From contig CANGME010000002.1 in assembly GCA_947455145.1 (NCBI GenBank), positions 248,001 to 312,000 of the forward strand: a DNA stretch of 64,000 nt, given 5' to 3'. The translations under genes and the position numbers were made by a program. The notes under the pieces were generated by a model. That model saw only the letters and a list, made by a program, of their open reading frames with translations, was not told where the DNA came from and did no database searches. Shown here one piece after another: positions 9,982-18,449 of the stretch (its first letter is position 1; every line of letters starts with the position of its first letter). This DNA comes from Comamonadaceae bacterium (lineage in GTDB: Bacteria > Pseudomonadota > Gammaproteobacteria > Burkholderiales > Burkholderiaceae_C).

Positions 9982-10596
9982 TCAGTTGTGCGCTGTTTCA
10001 CTGAAGCTGGGGCGCTGCACCAGCTTGTCTTGCAAACGGGCCAGATTCAGGTGCTCGGCACGCCAATCCAGGTGCGCAAAGCGAAAATCCAAATACCCCA
10101 AGGCGCAGCCCACGGCAATATCCGCCAGACTCATGTGAATACCTGCGCAAAAGGGTTTGTCACCCAAGCCCTGGTTCATGGCCGTCAAGGCACCCTTTAC
10201 TTTGTCCAGTTGACGATCAATCCAAACTTGGCTGCGCTGGTCATCACGGCGACCGCTCCAGACCGCCTCAACACGGGCCAGTTGGGCCGCGTCCATCACG
10301 CCATCAGCCAAGGCCTCCCAGGTCTTGATTTCTATGCGTTCGCGACCGACTGGCGGAATCAGCTTGCCCACGGGAGAGAGGGTGTCCAGGTACTCCACGA
10401 TCACGCGCGAATCAAACATGGCGTCTCCGCCTTCCATGATGAGGCAGGGCACTTTCCCGAGGGGGTTGGACTCACGGACGGTGGACTCGACGGACCAAAC
10501 GTCGTCAACGACTAATTGGTAGTCCAGCTTTTTCTCTGCCATGACCACGCGCACTTTGCGCACATAGGGGCTGGCATGGTTTCCAATGAGTTTCAT
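9982..10596 (-). CDS. Glutathione S-transferase family protein
   Basis: A 204-residue GST. It has an N-terminal thioredoxin fold (MKLIGNHASPYVRKVRV with the catalytic-site Ser/Pro, then NPLGKVPCLI holding the cis-Pro, then FDSRVIVEYLD for the gamma-glutamyl site) and a helical C-terminal domain with ADIAVGCALGYLDFR. This fits the YibF-like subfamily. Its substrate is unknown. The start ATG has a good GGGAG site. It is convergent with the HD-GYP-like gene, 12 bp apart. Confidence 0.9.
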   Translation of the reverse strand: MKLIGNHASPYVRKVRVVMAEKKLDYQLVVDDVWSVESTVRESNPLGKVPCLIMEGGDAMFDSRVIVEYLDTLSPVGKLIPPVGRERIEIKTWEALADGVMDAAQLARVEAVWSGRRDDQRSQVWIDRQLDKVKGALTAMNQGLGDKPFCAGIHMSLADIAVGCALGYLDFRFAHLDWRAEHLNLARLQDKLVQRPSFSETAHN

Positions 10597-10696
10597 ACTT
10601 GTATCTCCCGTTCAACAAAGCAGATTCTATGTGACTAGGGTTATCCAGAACCCTACAATTCCAATCACCTTCAATCAATAGCCCCGAGGACACCCC

Positions 10697-11500
10697 ATGA
10701 GCACGGCACTTAAAGACATTCTGGTCAATCACGTCAAAGCCAAATTTGCCCGCAATGAAGTCGTGGCCTCCATGACGGTGCGCTTGGTGCGCGGCGTGGA
10801 GATCGCACGCATCGCCAAGACGGCGGGCTTTGACACGCTTTATGTTGATATGGAGCATTGCAGCTTCTCCATCGACACCACGGGCCAGATCTGCATGGCC
10901 GCGCTGGAGGCGGGCATCACGCCGCTAGTGCGTGTGCCGGCCAACACGCCCGAGTACATCTCGCGCGTGCTGGACGCCGGAGCCATGGGCGTGATCGCCC
11001 CCCACGTCAGATCAGCCGACGAGGCCCGCGCCGTGGTGCGTGCGGCCAAGTTCCCGCCCCTGGGCGACCGCTCGGCCAATGCTGGTTTGCCGCACTTGCA
11101 GTACCGCAGCTTCCCAGCAAGCGAGGCCAACCCGGCGCTCAACGAAGCCACGTTGGTGTGCGTGATGATGGAAGCCGTGGACGCGCTGGAGCACGTCGAA
11201 GAAATCGCTGCTGTCGAAGGTGTTGACATGATGCTGATCGGCACCAACGACCTCACCGCCGAATGGGGTATCCCCGGCAACTACGACGACCCGCGCGTGG
11301 CTGCGGCCTACGAGCGCACCATTGCGGCCTGTCGCCAGCATGGCAAGCACGTCGGCATCGGCGGCTTGTCCACACGGCCTGATTTGGTCGAGCGCTTTGT
11401 GCAGATGGGTGCGCGCTATGTTTCTACCGGCACTGACAGTGGCTTTCTGGTTGCGGCTTGTACGGCCAAGGCCAAGGCGGTGCAGGCCATCAAGGTCTAA
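10697..11500 (+). CDS. HpcH/HpaI aldolase family protein
   Basis: A 267-residue TIM-barrel class II pyruvate aldolase-type enzyme. Family motifs are seen in order: DTLYVDMEHCSFS (about 50-62), TPLVRVPAN, DAGAMGVIAPHV, then the metal-binding region VMMEAVDALEHVEEI and IGTNDLTAEWGIPG. Relatives cleave or form 4-hydroxy-2-oxo acids, using pyruvate or oxaloacetate. It has a GAGGA ribosome site and opens the catabolic region. The Bug gene that follows is on the other strand, 12 bp beyond its end. Confidence 0.88.
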   Translation: MSTALKDILVNHVKAKFARNEVVASMTVRLVRGVEIARIAKTAGFDTLYVDMEHCSFSIDTTGQICMAALEAGITPLVRVPANTPEYISRVLDAGAMGVIAPHVRSADEARAVVRAAKFPPLGDRSANAGLPHLQYRSFPASEANPALNEATLVCVMMEAVDALEHVEEIAAVEGVDMMLIGTNDLTAEWGIPGNYDDPRVAAAYERTIAACRQHGKHVGIGGLSTRPDLVERFVQMGARYVSTGTDSGFLVAACTAKAKAVQAIKV

Positions 11501-11512
11501 ACGGGTTGGATT

Positions 11513-12478
11513 TCAATCCGGCGTGATGTTGCCCTGCTTGATGATGCGGGCCCATTTGGCAGTCTCAGACTGGATGAACGCCCCAAAGGCTTCAGGCGTG
11601 CCGCCCACCGGGTCGGTGCCCTGAGCGATCAACTTCTCGCGCACCTCGGGCATGGCTAAAATCTTGGTGATCTCCGCGTTCAAGCGCGTGATCACATCGC
11701 GTGGTGTGCCTGCGGGCAAGACCATGCCAAACCAGTTCACCACCTCAAAGCCAGGTAGGGTCTCGGCCACGGTGGGCACGTTCGGCAAGAATGCGGGGCG
11801 CTTCAGGCCTGTGGTGGCCAGCGCACGCAGGCGGCCGGTTTTGAGGTGTTGCAGGCCAATTGCGGCGGACTCAAACGTGAACTGCACTTGCCCACCCATC
11901 ACGTCATTGATGCTGGGCGCACTGCCTTTGTAGGCCACGTGCGTCATTTTCACGCCCACCGCGCTGCTGAACAGCTCGCCTGCCAGATGCGGCAAGCCGC
12001 CTTTGCCGCTGGACGAGTAGTTCAACTTGTCCGGGTTGGCTTTGCCGTAAGCCACCAGCTCGGCCACCGAGTTCACGGGAAGCGCCGGGTTGGCATACAG
12101 CACGAACGACACCGAAGTCAGCAGCATCAACGGCGTGAACTGCTTGTCGATGTTGAGCTGCGGGTTGGGGTAGAGCGAGGGGTTGATGCTCAGGTTGCCC
12201 AGCGTGCCCAAGAAGATCGTGTGCCCATCGGGCGCGGCCTTGGCCACGGCGTCCAAGCCCAGCGCGCCATTGGCCCCGGGGCGGTTGTCCACCACCACCG
12301 GCTGGCCCAATGCGTCTGAGAGTTTGGGCGCGATGATGCGGCCCACCAGGTCAATCGCACCCCCAGCAGGAAAGCCGATGACGATGCGCACCGGTTTGCT
12401 CGGGAAGGCCTGTGCGAAGCTGCTTGCGCTGGCCACGGTGATTAGCAAGGCCGTCGTCAGCCTGTGAAGAAAACTCAT
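11513..12478 (-). CDS. Bug-family (tripartite tricarboxylate) substrate-binding protein 1
   Basis: A 321-residue periplasmic protein: signal peptide MSFLHRLTTALLITVASASSF cut after SFAQA, then the Bug hallmark AFPSKPVRIVIGFPAGGAID and the second-domain signatures VDNRPGANGALGLDAVAKAAPDGHT and HVAYKGSAPSINDVMGG. Bug proteins bind small carboxylates; the ligand here is unknown. The open frame continues upstream, but ATG 12478 has a GAGGAG site and begins the signal peptide. It is divergent from the racemase-family gene. Confidence 0.93.
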   Translation of the reverse strand: MSFLHRLTTALLITVASASSFAQAFPSKPVRIVIGFPAGGAIDLVGRIIAPKLSDALGQPVVVDNRPGANGALGLDAVAKAAPDGHTIFLGTLGNLSINPSLYPNPQLNIDKQFTPLMLLTSVSFVLYANPALPVNSVAELVAYGKANPDKLNYSSSGKGGLPHLAGELFSSAVGVKMTHVAYKGSAPSINDVMGGQVQFTFESAAIGLQHLKTGRLRALATTGLKRPAFLPNVPTVAETLPGFEVVNWFGMVLPAGTPRDVITRLNAEITKILAMPEVREKLIAQGTDPVGGTPEAFGAFIQSETAKWARIIKQGNITPD

Positions 12479-12524
12479 TATTTGCTCCTCTAAAATGAAT
12501 TTCCAAATATTAGACCCGAAACCC

Positions 12525-13223
12525 ATGACGAACCCTTGGCATGTCGCGCTCATGGTGCCCATCAACAACACCACGATGGAGGGCGAGCTGCGTGCGGGCT
12601 TGCCCAGCGGCACGCGGGTGACGACGCTCAAGATCCCACGCGGCCAGGGCTTGCTTACGCCAGAGACCATTCCGGCCTACAAAAAACAAGCGCTTGAATT
12701 GGCGTCCACTTTAGCGGGCCAGCCCATCGACATGCTGGCCTACGGCTGCACGGCGGCCAGCTTTCTCTCAGGCCCGGTGGGCGACGCTGAGCTGGCGCGT
12801 GAACTCGCGCAGGTGGTGGGCAAGCCGGTGATCACCACGGCCCAGGCCATGGTGCTCGCTTTGCAGGCGGCGCAGGCCAACAGAATCGCATTGGTCACGC
12901 CCTACCAAGACTTGGTGAACGACCAACTCAAATTGTTTTTGACTGCGAGCGGCATGAAAGTTGCCGCCTTTGACAGCCTGTACGCCGCCAATGTGGACGA
13001 GCTGGGCAAGATCACCTCCGATGCCGTCGCCCACATGGCGCGCGCGACCATGAATCAAAACTGCGACGCGCTGTTCATCGCCTGCTCGCAATTGCCTACC
13101 TTTGACATTCTGGATGCGCTGAGCACTGAGTTTTCGCGCCCCGTGTTGTCGTCCATCCAAGCCACCGCGTGGCGCGTGCGGCAAGTCCTCACCCCGCGTG
13201 CCTCGCCCGTTACTTCTGCCTAG
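12525..13223 (+). CDS. Asp/Glu racemase / maleate isomerase / arylmalonate decarboxylase family protein
   Basis: A 232-residue protein from ATG 12525; an in-frame ATG at 12495 would add ten residues but leaves only 16 bp to the divergent Bug gene. It has the two-cysteine plan of the maleate cis-trans isomerase family: YGCTAASF (Cys75) and ACSQLPT (Cys187), with IALVTPYQDLVN between. The reaction could be isomerisation of a cis-diacid or decarboxylation; sequence alone does not decide. The next gene, a Bug receptor, is 48 bp downstream, so co-transcription is likely. Confidence 0.78.
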   Translation: MTNPWHVALMVPINNTTMEGELRAGLPSGTRVTTLKIPRGQGLLTPETIPAYKKQALELASTLAGQPIDMLAYGCTAASFLSGPVGDAELARELAQVVGKPVITTAQAMVLALQAAQANRIALVTPYQDLVNDQLKLFLTASGMKVAAFDSLYAANVDELGKITSDAVAHMARATMNQNCDALFIACSQLPTFDILDALSTEFSRPVLSSIQATAWRVRQVLTPRASPVTSA

Positions 13224-13271
13224 TTGGACATCTGGGCGAATCCATCCACCCTGCTTGCGAAAGAAACACCC

Positions 13272-14243
13272 ATGAAATCAAACCTCCTTCGCTCGACCTT
13301 GCTGGCATTGGCGTGTGCCACGACGGTCTCCGTGCATGCTCAAGCACAATGGCCCAACAAACCCGTGCGCATCATCGTGCCCTTTGCCGCAGGCTCCTTC
13401 ACCGACACGGCTGCACGCGCCATCGCGCAAGAGCTGTCCAGCGAGCTGGGCCAGCCCTTTATCGTCGAGTCACGCGGCGGCGCGGGCAGCACCCTGGGCA
13501 CAGACCTCGTGGCCAAGGCCGCGCCCGATGGCTACACGCTGTTGGTCACCGACAACTCCTTCGCTATCTCCGCAGCGCTGTATAACAAGCTGCCCTATGA
13601 CCCGGTCAAAGACATCGTCAAAGTCAGCACCGTGGCAGATTCACCGGCGGTGCTCATGGTGCGGCAGGATCTACCCGCCAAAAGCTTGAAAGAGCTGGTG
13701 GACTTTGCTATTCCGCAGCCCAAGAAGTTGACCTACGGCTCCGGTGGTCAGGGCTCATCAGCCCACCTCGGCATGGAGCTGTTTTACGCAGGTGCGCAGG
13801 TGGAGGCGACCCATGTGCCCTACAAAGGCATAGCAGCAGCCTTCGTCGATTTGATTGCAGGTCATATTGACACGGTCATCGCCAGCGCGGGCTCATCCGC
13901 TGGCCACATTCGCGGTGGCAAGGTGCGTGGCCTGGCCGTGACGGGCAAGGCGCGACACCCCTTGTTGCCCGCCGTGCCCACCTTTGCCGAGGCGGGCTTC
14001 CCCGACTTCACCATGAGCTACTGGTTTGGTGTGATGGCTCCGGCCGGTGTCCCTGCGCCGGTGCTCAGCCGTTTGCAGCAAGGCGTGGCACGGGCTGTGC
14101 AGCAGCCCAAGGTCATCGACGCCTTCACCGCCGCCGGTGCGCGCGCCGTGGCCAGCACGCCCGCCGAGTTTGCCAAGCGGGTGGACGATGAAACCCGCGT
14201 CTGGAAGGGTGTCATCACCCGCGCTGGCGTCAAGTCTGAATAA
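13272..14243 (+). CDS. Bug-family substrate-binding protein 2
   Basis: A 323-residue periplasmic receptor. The signal peptide (MKSNLLRSTLLALACATTVS...) ends near HAQAQ, followed by QWPNKPVRIIVPFAAGSFTDTA. Later motifs are AKAAPDGYTLLV, HVPYKGIAAAFVDLIAGHID and PTFAEAGFPDF. GSFTD replaces the commoner GGxxD in the first loop, which contacts the ligand in solved Bug structures. ATG 13272 is chosen because it begins the signal peptide; the frame is open upstream to 13224. It lies 21 bp before the amidohydrolase gene. Confidence 0.93.
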   Translation: MKSNLLRSTLLALACATTVSVHAQAQWPNKPVRIIVPFAAGSFTDTAARAIAQELSSELGQPFIVESRGGAGSTLGTDLVAKAAPDGYTLLVTDNSFAISAALYNKLPYDPVKDIVKVSTVADSPAVLMVRQDLPAKSLKELVDFAIPQPKKLTYGSGGQGSSAHLGMELFYAGAQVEATHVPYKGIAAAFVDLIAGHIDTVIASAGSSAGHIRGGKVRGLAVTGKARHPLLPAVPTFAEAGFPDFTMSYWFGVMAPAGVPAPVLSRLQQGVARAVQQPKVIDAFTAAGARAVASTPAEFAKRVDDETRVWKGVITRAGVKSE

Positions 14244-14264
14244 AAACCAATCAAGGAAATCACC

Positions 14265-15131
14265 GTGTCCCTCGCTCACGAAGCCCCGCCCGCCTTCAAA
14301 TCCCCGCCTCTGGCCTGCGACGCGCACTTTCATGTGTTTGGCCCCGAGGGTGCTTACCCCTACGAAGCCAACCTGCGCTACAAGCCGCCGCACGCGCCGC
14401 TGACTGAGTACCTGGAGCTTGCCAAGCTCCTGGGCTTTGAGCGTTTCGTCTTTGTCCAGCCCTCGGCTTATGGCCGCGACAACACTTGCATGCTCGACGC
14501 CATGCGCGAGATCGGCCCCGCCCGTTGCCGGGGCATCGTGGATGTGCACGAAGACATTGCCGACGCTGAGCTGGACAAGCTTCATGCGCTGGGCGTGCGC
14601 GGAGTGCGCATCAACGTCTCGCCCATCCACCCGCGCGATGACGGTCTGTGCCAAGCCATGCAGCCCCGTATTCAAAAGCTGGACGCCCGCTGCGCCGAGC
14701 GCGGCTGGCACCTGGACTTTCTCTTGCCCGGTTGGCTCACGCACCAAATGATGCCCACCTTTGCCGCGCTCAAGGTCGATTACAGCTTGGCGCACATGGG
14801 CATGTTTTTGGCTGCACAAGGCCCGCAGCAAGAGGGCTTCTCTGCCCTGTTGAATTTGCTGCGCCACGGCAATGGGCGCTGCTGGGTCAAGTTCACCGGC
14901 ACTTACCGCATGGGCACGGCCCCCACGTTTGCCGATGTCACGCCCATGGCGCAAGCGCTGATCGCCGCCGCGCCGGACCGCCTGATCTGGGGCAGCGACT
15001 ACCCGCACCTCTCGTTTGCCGACAAAGTGGGCTCGGTGCAGCTCTTCAATCTGCTGGCCGACTGGGCCCCGGATGCGGCCACACGGCAGAAAATTTTGGC
15101 CGACAACCCTGCCGCCCTTTTTGGTTTTTGA
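14265..15131 (+). CDS. Amidohydrolase 2 family protein, LigI-like
   Basis: A 288-residue TIM-barrel hydrolase beginning at GTG 14265 with an AAGGAA site 8 nt upstream. The N-terminal metal-site motif is CDAHFHVFGP; later come QPSAYGRDNTCMLDAM, GVRGVRINV, VKFTGTYRM and the C-terminal metal Asp in LIWGSDYPHL. This is close in plan to 2-pyrone-4,6-dicarboxylate lactonase (LigI), which opens a lactone in the protocatechuate 4,5-cleavage route. That substrate is inference. It is in an apparent operon with the racemase-like gene, two Bug genes and the FAH gene. Confidence 0.85.
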   Translation: MSLAHEAPPAFKSPPLACDAHFHVFGPEGAYPYEANLRYKPPHAPLTEYLELAKLLGFERFVFVQPSAYGRDNTCMLDAMREIGPARCRGIVDVHEDIADAELDKLHALGVRGVRINVSPIHPRDDGLCQAMQPRIQKLDARCAERGWHLDFLLPGWLTHQMMPTFAALKVDYSLAHMGMFLAAQGPQQEGFSALLNLLRHGNGRCWVKFTGTYRMGTAPTFADVTPMAQALIAAAPDRLIWGSDYPHLSFADKVGSVQLFNLLADWAPDAATRQKILADNPAALFGF

Positions 15132-15158
15132 TCTGACTTAACCGCACTGGAAAACTTC

Positions 15159-16109
15159 ATGAGACTCGCTACTTTTTCAACTCCTTCCCAAGCTGGCCGC
15201 TCCATCGTCGGTGCGCAATGCGGTGAACGTCTGCTGGACCTGGCCCAAGCGGCCGCGCTGCTGGAGCCCAGCGCCCCCACCTTCCCGGCCACTATGAAGA
15301 TGCTGCTAGAGCAAGGCGCTGCGGGCTTGACGCGCACCAAAGGCCTGCTGCAAGCCGCGCAAGCCAACCCAGCCGCGCTGGCCCAGTGCAGCCACGCTTT
15401 GAGCGACATCCACTTTCTGCCGCCGATTCAAGACGCCAACAAGTTCCTCTGCGTCGGCAAAAACTACCGCGCGCACCTGGAAGAACTCAAGCGCACCGAC
15501 CTCATCAAAGAAATGCCCAATGAGCCCACCGGCTTCATCAAGCTCAACTCTTGTTTGACCGGTCACGACACGGCCGTGGAGCGCCCACCCACCGTGAGCC
15601 ATCTGGACTACGAGCCCGAGTTGGTCTTCGTCATCGGCAAGGCGGCTTACCAAGTGACAGCGGAAAACGCGTGGGAGCACGTGGCTGGCATCACCATCCT
15701 CAACGACCTGACCTGCCGTGACACGCAAAAGCGCGAAGTCGCCTCCGGCTCACGCTTCTGGACCGCTAAAAACGCGCCCGGCTTTGGCCCACTCGGCCCC
15801 TACATCATCACCATGGACGAAGTGCCTGACCCCTACAACATCTGGGTCACCTGCAGCGTGAACGGCGAGCAGCGCATGCGCGTCAACACCAGCGACCAAA
15901 TCTGGCAACTGCCGCGCATCATCGAACACTTCTCGCGTCTCGTGCCGCTGATGCCGGGCGACATGTTCTCCACCGGCGCCCCCGGCGGCGTGGCCGTGGG
16001 CAAGCCCAATGCGGCTGATCTGTATTTGAAGAACGGCGACAGCGTGGAGTGCGCATTTGAGAACCCGCCCATGGTGTTGCGCAACACCGTTGTGGCAGCG
16101 CGGTCTTGA
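15159..16109 (+). CDS. Fumarylacetoacetate hydrolase family protein
   Basis: A 316-residue FAH-fold enzyme. The C-terminal catalytic fold is clear: CVGKNYRAHLEEL (about 102-114), the metal-binding DYEPELVFVIGKAA (ExE, about 150-163), ILNDLTCRDTQKRE (Asp ligand), GFGPLGPYII and STGAPGGVAVG. Relatives hydrolyse acylpyruvates, decarboxylate oxaloacetate or hydrate 2-oxopent-4-enoate. Together with the LigI-like hydrolase it suggests breakdown of a ring-cleavage product. The next Bug gene starts 31 bp downstream. Confidence 0.9.
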   Translation: MRLATFSTPSQAGRSIVGAQCGERLLDLAQAAALLEPSAPTFPATMKMLLEQGAAGLTRTKGLLQAAQANPAALAQCSHALSDIHFLPPIQDANKFLCVGKNYRAHLEELKRTDLIKEMPNEPTGFIKLNSCLTGHDTAVERPPTVSHLDYEPELVFVIGKAAYQVTAENAWEHVAGITILNDLTCRDTQKREVASGSRFWTAKNAPGFGPLGPYIITMDEVPDPYNIWVTCSVNGEQRMRVNTSDQIWQLPRIIEHFSRLVPLMPGDMFSTGAPGGVAVGKPNAADLYLKNGDSVECAFENPPMVLRNTVVAARS

Positions 16110-16140
16110 CGGCACAGCCACTGATCGCAAAGGAACCTCC

Positions 16141-17121
16141 ATGCGCCAGCACCCCACACGCCGATACATGATTCGATTGACCTGCGCCCTCACGGGTGTC
16201 GCGGCATTAGGACTAGGCTTGAGCATCAGCCCTGCGGCGCTGGCGCAAACCTTCCCCGCCAAACCCATCACCATCGTCGTCCCCTTCCCACCAGCAGGTG
16301 GCGCAGACACCCTGGCCCGCATCCTGGCCACGCATCTTGGTGCGACTTGGAAGCAACAGGTCATCGTCGAAAACCGCCCCGGTGCCAGCGGTCACATTGG
16401 CGCTGCCTTCGTCGCCAAATCAGCACCCGACGGCTACACGCTGATGATGAGCTCCACCGCCTCGCTGGACGCCGACAATGTCAAGCAGTTCGCCCCCATC
16501 GCGCTGGTGTCGGCCTCGCCCTATGTGGTGGCCGTCAACCCCAAGCTCGGCGTGAAAAACATGTCCGAACTCATTGCGCTGGCCAAGGCGCAGCCGGGCA
16601 AACTCAGCTTCGGCTCGTCGGGCGAAGGCTCGGCCTCGCACCTCACGGTAGAGCTGTTCAAGCAGATGTCGGGCGTGAACATGCTGCACGTGCCCTACAA
16701 AGGCACGGGCCAAGCGGTGAGCGATTTGCTGGGCGGCACCATCGACCTGATGTTCGCCCCCGGCCAGACCGTCTTGCCCCACGCCAAAACTGGCAAGGTG
16801 CTTGCCCTGGCCGTCACCAGCGCCACCCGCGCCAAGGCCGCACCCGAGCTGCCCACCGTGGCCGAGTCCGGCTTGCCCGGCTATGCAGCAGTCGGTTGGT
16901 TCGGCCTGCTCGCCCCGGCTGCCACGCCCAAGGCCGTGTTGGCCAAATTGAGCGCCGATGTAGGCGCTGCCTTGCGCGACCCCGCGATTGAGAAAACCAT
17001 GCTGGCCAGCGGTGCTGAGCCTGCCAACGTCAACGGCGAAGCCTTTGGCCGATTCATCCAGACCGAGCTGGACAAGTGGACGCAGCTGGAAAAACAGATG
17101 GGTAAAAAACCGGCCCAATAA
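16141..17121 (+). CDS. Bug-family substrate-binding protein 3
   Basis: A 326-residue receptor with a signal peptide ending in AALAQ, then TFPAKPITIVVPFPPAGGAD, SAPDGYTLMMS, HVPYKGTGQAVSDLLGG and PTVAESGLPGY. ATG 16141 has an AAAGGAA site; upstream open frame overlaps the FAH gene and is discarded. After SAPDGYTL the domain is shorter than in the neighbouring Bug proteins: the usual A-x-x-x-LPYDP-x-KD stretch is replaced by SLDADNVKQFAP, so part of one lobe's loop is missing. Confidence 0.92.
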   Translation: MRQHPTRRYMIRLTCALTGVAALGLGLSISPAALAQTFPAKPITIVVPFPPAGGADTLARILATHLGATWKQQVIVENRPGASGHIGAAFVAKSAPDGYTLMMSSTASLDADNVKQFAPIALVSASPYVVAVNPKLGVKNMSELIALAKAQPGKLSFGSSGEGSASHLTVELFKQMSGVNMLHVPYKGTGQAVSDLLGGTIDLMFAPGQTVLPHAKTGKVLALAVTSATRAKAAPELPTVAESGLPGYAAVGWFGLLAPAATPKAVLAKLSADVGAALRDPAIEKTMLASGAEPANVNGEAFGRFIQTELDKWTQLEKQMGKKPAQ

Positions 17122-17142
17122 GGTGTGAATGAGCGCTGCCCG

Positions 17143-18306
17143 CTAGAGCGCGAAGTCTGCCAGCTCGCGCCAGCCGACAACCCGACAACCCTGCCGCTCA
17201 TGGCTGCCACTGCCGCCGTACACAATCACCGGCGGCAGTGTTTCTTCAGCCGCAAACTTCTGCCATTGCCGCAGCGCATCAGGCCAGTCGGACGCAAAGG
17301 TGCTGCCCGATTTGATTTCTACTGCCTGCAAGCCCGCAGGGGTTTCAACCAACACATCCACCTCATGCCCCACGTTGTCGCGCCAAAAATAGAGCTCATG
17401 TGCCTGCCCCGCGTTGTAGCGCTGTTTGATGAATTCGCTGACCACATAGGTTTCGAACAGCGCGCCACGTGCCGCGTGGGTTTGAATGCTGGTCGCATCG
17501 CGAATGCCCAGCAGCCAGGCCATGAGGCCCACATCCAAGAAATACAGCTTGGGTGTTTTGACCAGTCGCTTGCCAAAATTGCGGTGGTAGGGGTTCAGGC
17601 GTACCACCAGGTAGCTGGCCTCCAGAACCGACAACCATTCACGCGCGGTGACAGCGGAGATGCCGCAATCCGCCCCTAGTGCGGCCAGGTTGAGAAGTTG
17701 GCCTGATCGTGCAGCACACATGCGCACAAAGCGCTGAAACAGCGACAGGTCACGCACCTTGATGAGCTGACGCACGTCGCGCTCCAGGTAGGTGGCGACA
17801 TAGTTGGCAAACCAGTCATAGGGCGCTAATGGCCGGTCATACAGGGCTGGATAGGCACCGCGCAGCAGCATGTCTTCCAGTGTCTTGGGGCTTTGCCCGG
17901 ACGCGGCGAGCTCTGCGGCTGACAAGGGCAGCAATTCAATGCGGCCCACGCGACCCGCCAGTGACTGGGTAACGCCCGCGATCAGCTCAAACTGGGCCGA
18001 ACCTGTCAACACAAAGTCACCCATGCGGCCTCGCTCATCCACCAGGCCTTGCAGCCAAGACAGCAGGCGCGGGCAACGCTGCACCTCATCCAGAATGGCA
18101 CCGTCCGTGAATCGATTTAAAAAAGCACGCGGGTCGCGCTCAGCAAACTCGTTCTCGTCCGGGTTTTCCAGCGACACGTAAGCCTTGTCGGCAAACACGG
18201 CCTTGGCCAGCGTGGTTTTGCCGGATTGGCGCGGCCCGGTCAGGGCAAGAATAGGGAAGCCTTGGGCCAAGCGGTGCAAGGCTTGGGTGGCGGTGCGAGG
18301 GATCAT
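17143..18306 (-). CDS. AAA ATPase with DUF4143 C-terminal domain
   Basis: A 387-residue protein. Walker A is GPRQSGKTT (residues 24-32), Walker B ILDEVQRCP (about 70-78), and a sensor-like VLTGSAQFEL follows. A winged-helix part (about 200-240) and the DUF4143 region with YFLDVGLMAWLLG come next, then ARGALFETYVVSEF and EVDVLVETPAGLQAVEIKSG, which carries the D...ExK residues of a restriction-like fold. Such proteins are common, of unclear function, and often found in accessory DNA. It sits alone on the minus strand and breaks up the catabolic operon. Confidence 0.9.
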   Translation of the reverse strand: MIPRTATQALHRLAQGFPILALTGPRQSGKTTLAKAVFADKAYVSLENPDENEFAERDPRAFLNRFTDGAILDEVQRCPRLLSWLQGLVDERGRMGDFVLTGSAQFELIAGVTQSLAGRVGRIELLPLSAAELAASGQSPKTLEDMLLRGAYPALYDRPLAPYDWFANYVATYLERDVRQLIKVRDLSLFQRFVRMCAARSGQLLNLAALGADCGISAVTAREWLSVLEASYLVVRLNPYHRNFGKRLVKTPKLYFLDVGLMAWLLGIRDATSIQTHAARGALFETYVVSEFIKQRYNAGQAHELYFWRDNVGHEVDVLVETPAGLQAVEIKSGSTFASDWPDALRQWQKFAAEETLPPVIVYGGSGSHERQGCRVVGWRELADFAL

Positions 18307-18449
18307 GGTTTACAAATCTGAGTTTATTTATTCGATTTGTAATTTTAAGACAAGCGGCGGATATTGACCATAGCGCAGCGAGACCAGGGTCAACGGGAAT
18401 ACCAAGGCAACCTCGTTTACAGTGCGCACTTCATCCCCAGAAGGACACC

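Noticed and set aside
13893-15008. 371-residue minus-strand frame
   Set aside because: Antisense to the Bug and LigI-like genes, with low-complexity His/Gly-rich translation and no family match.
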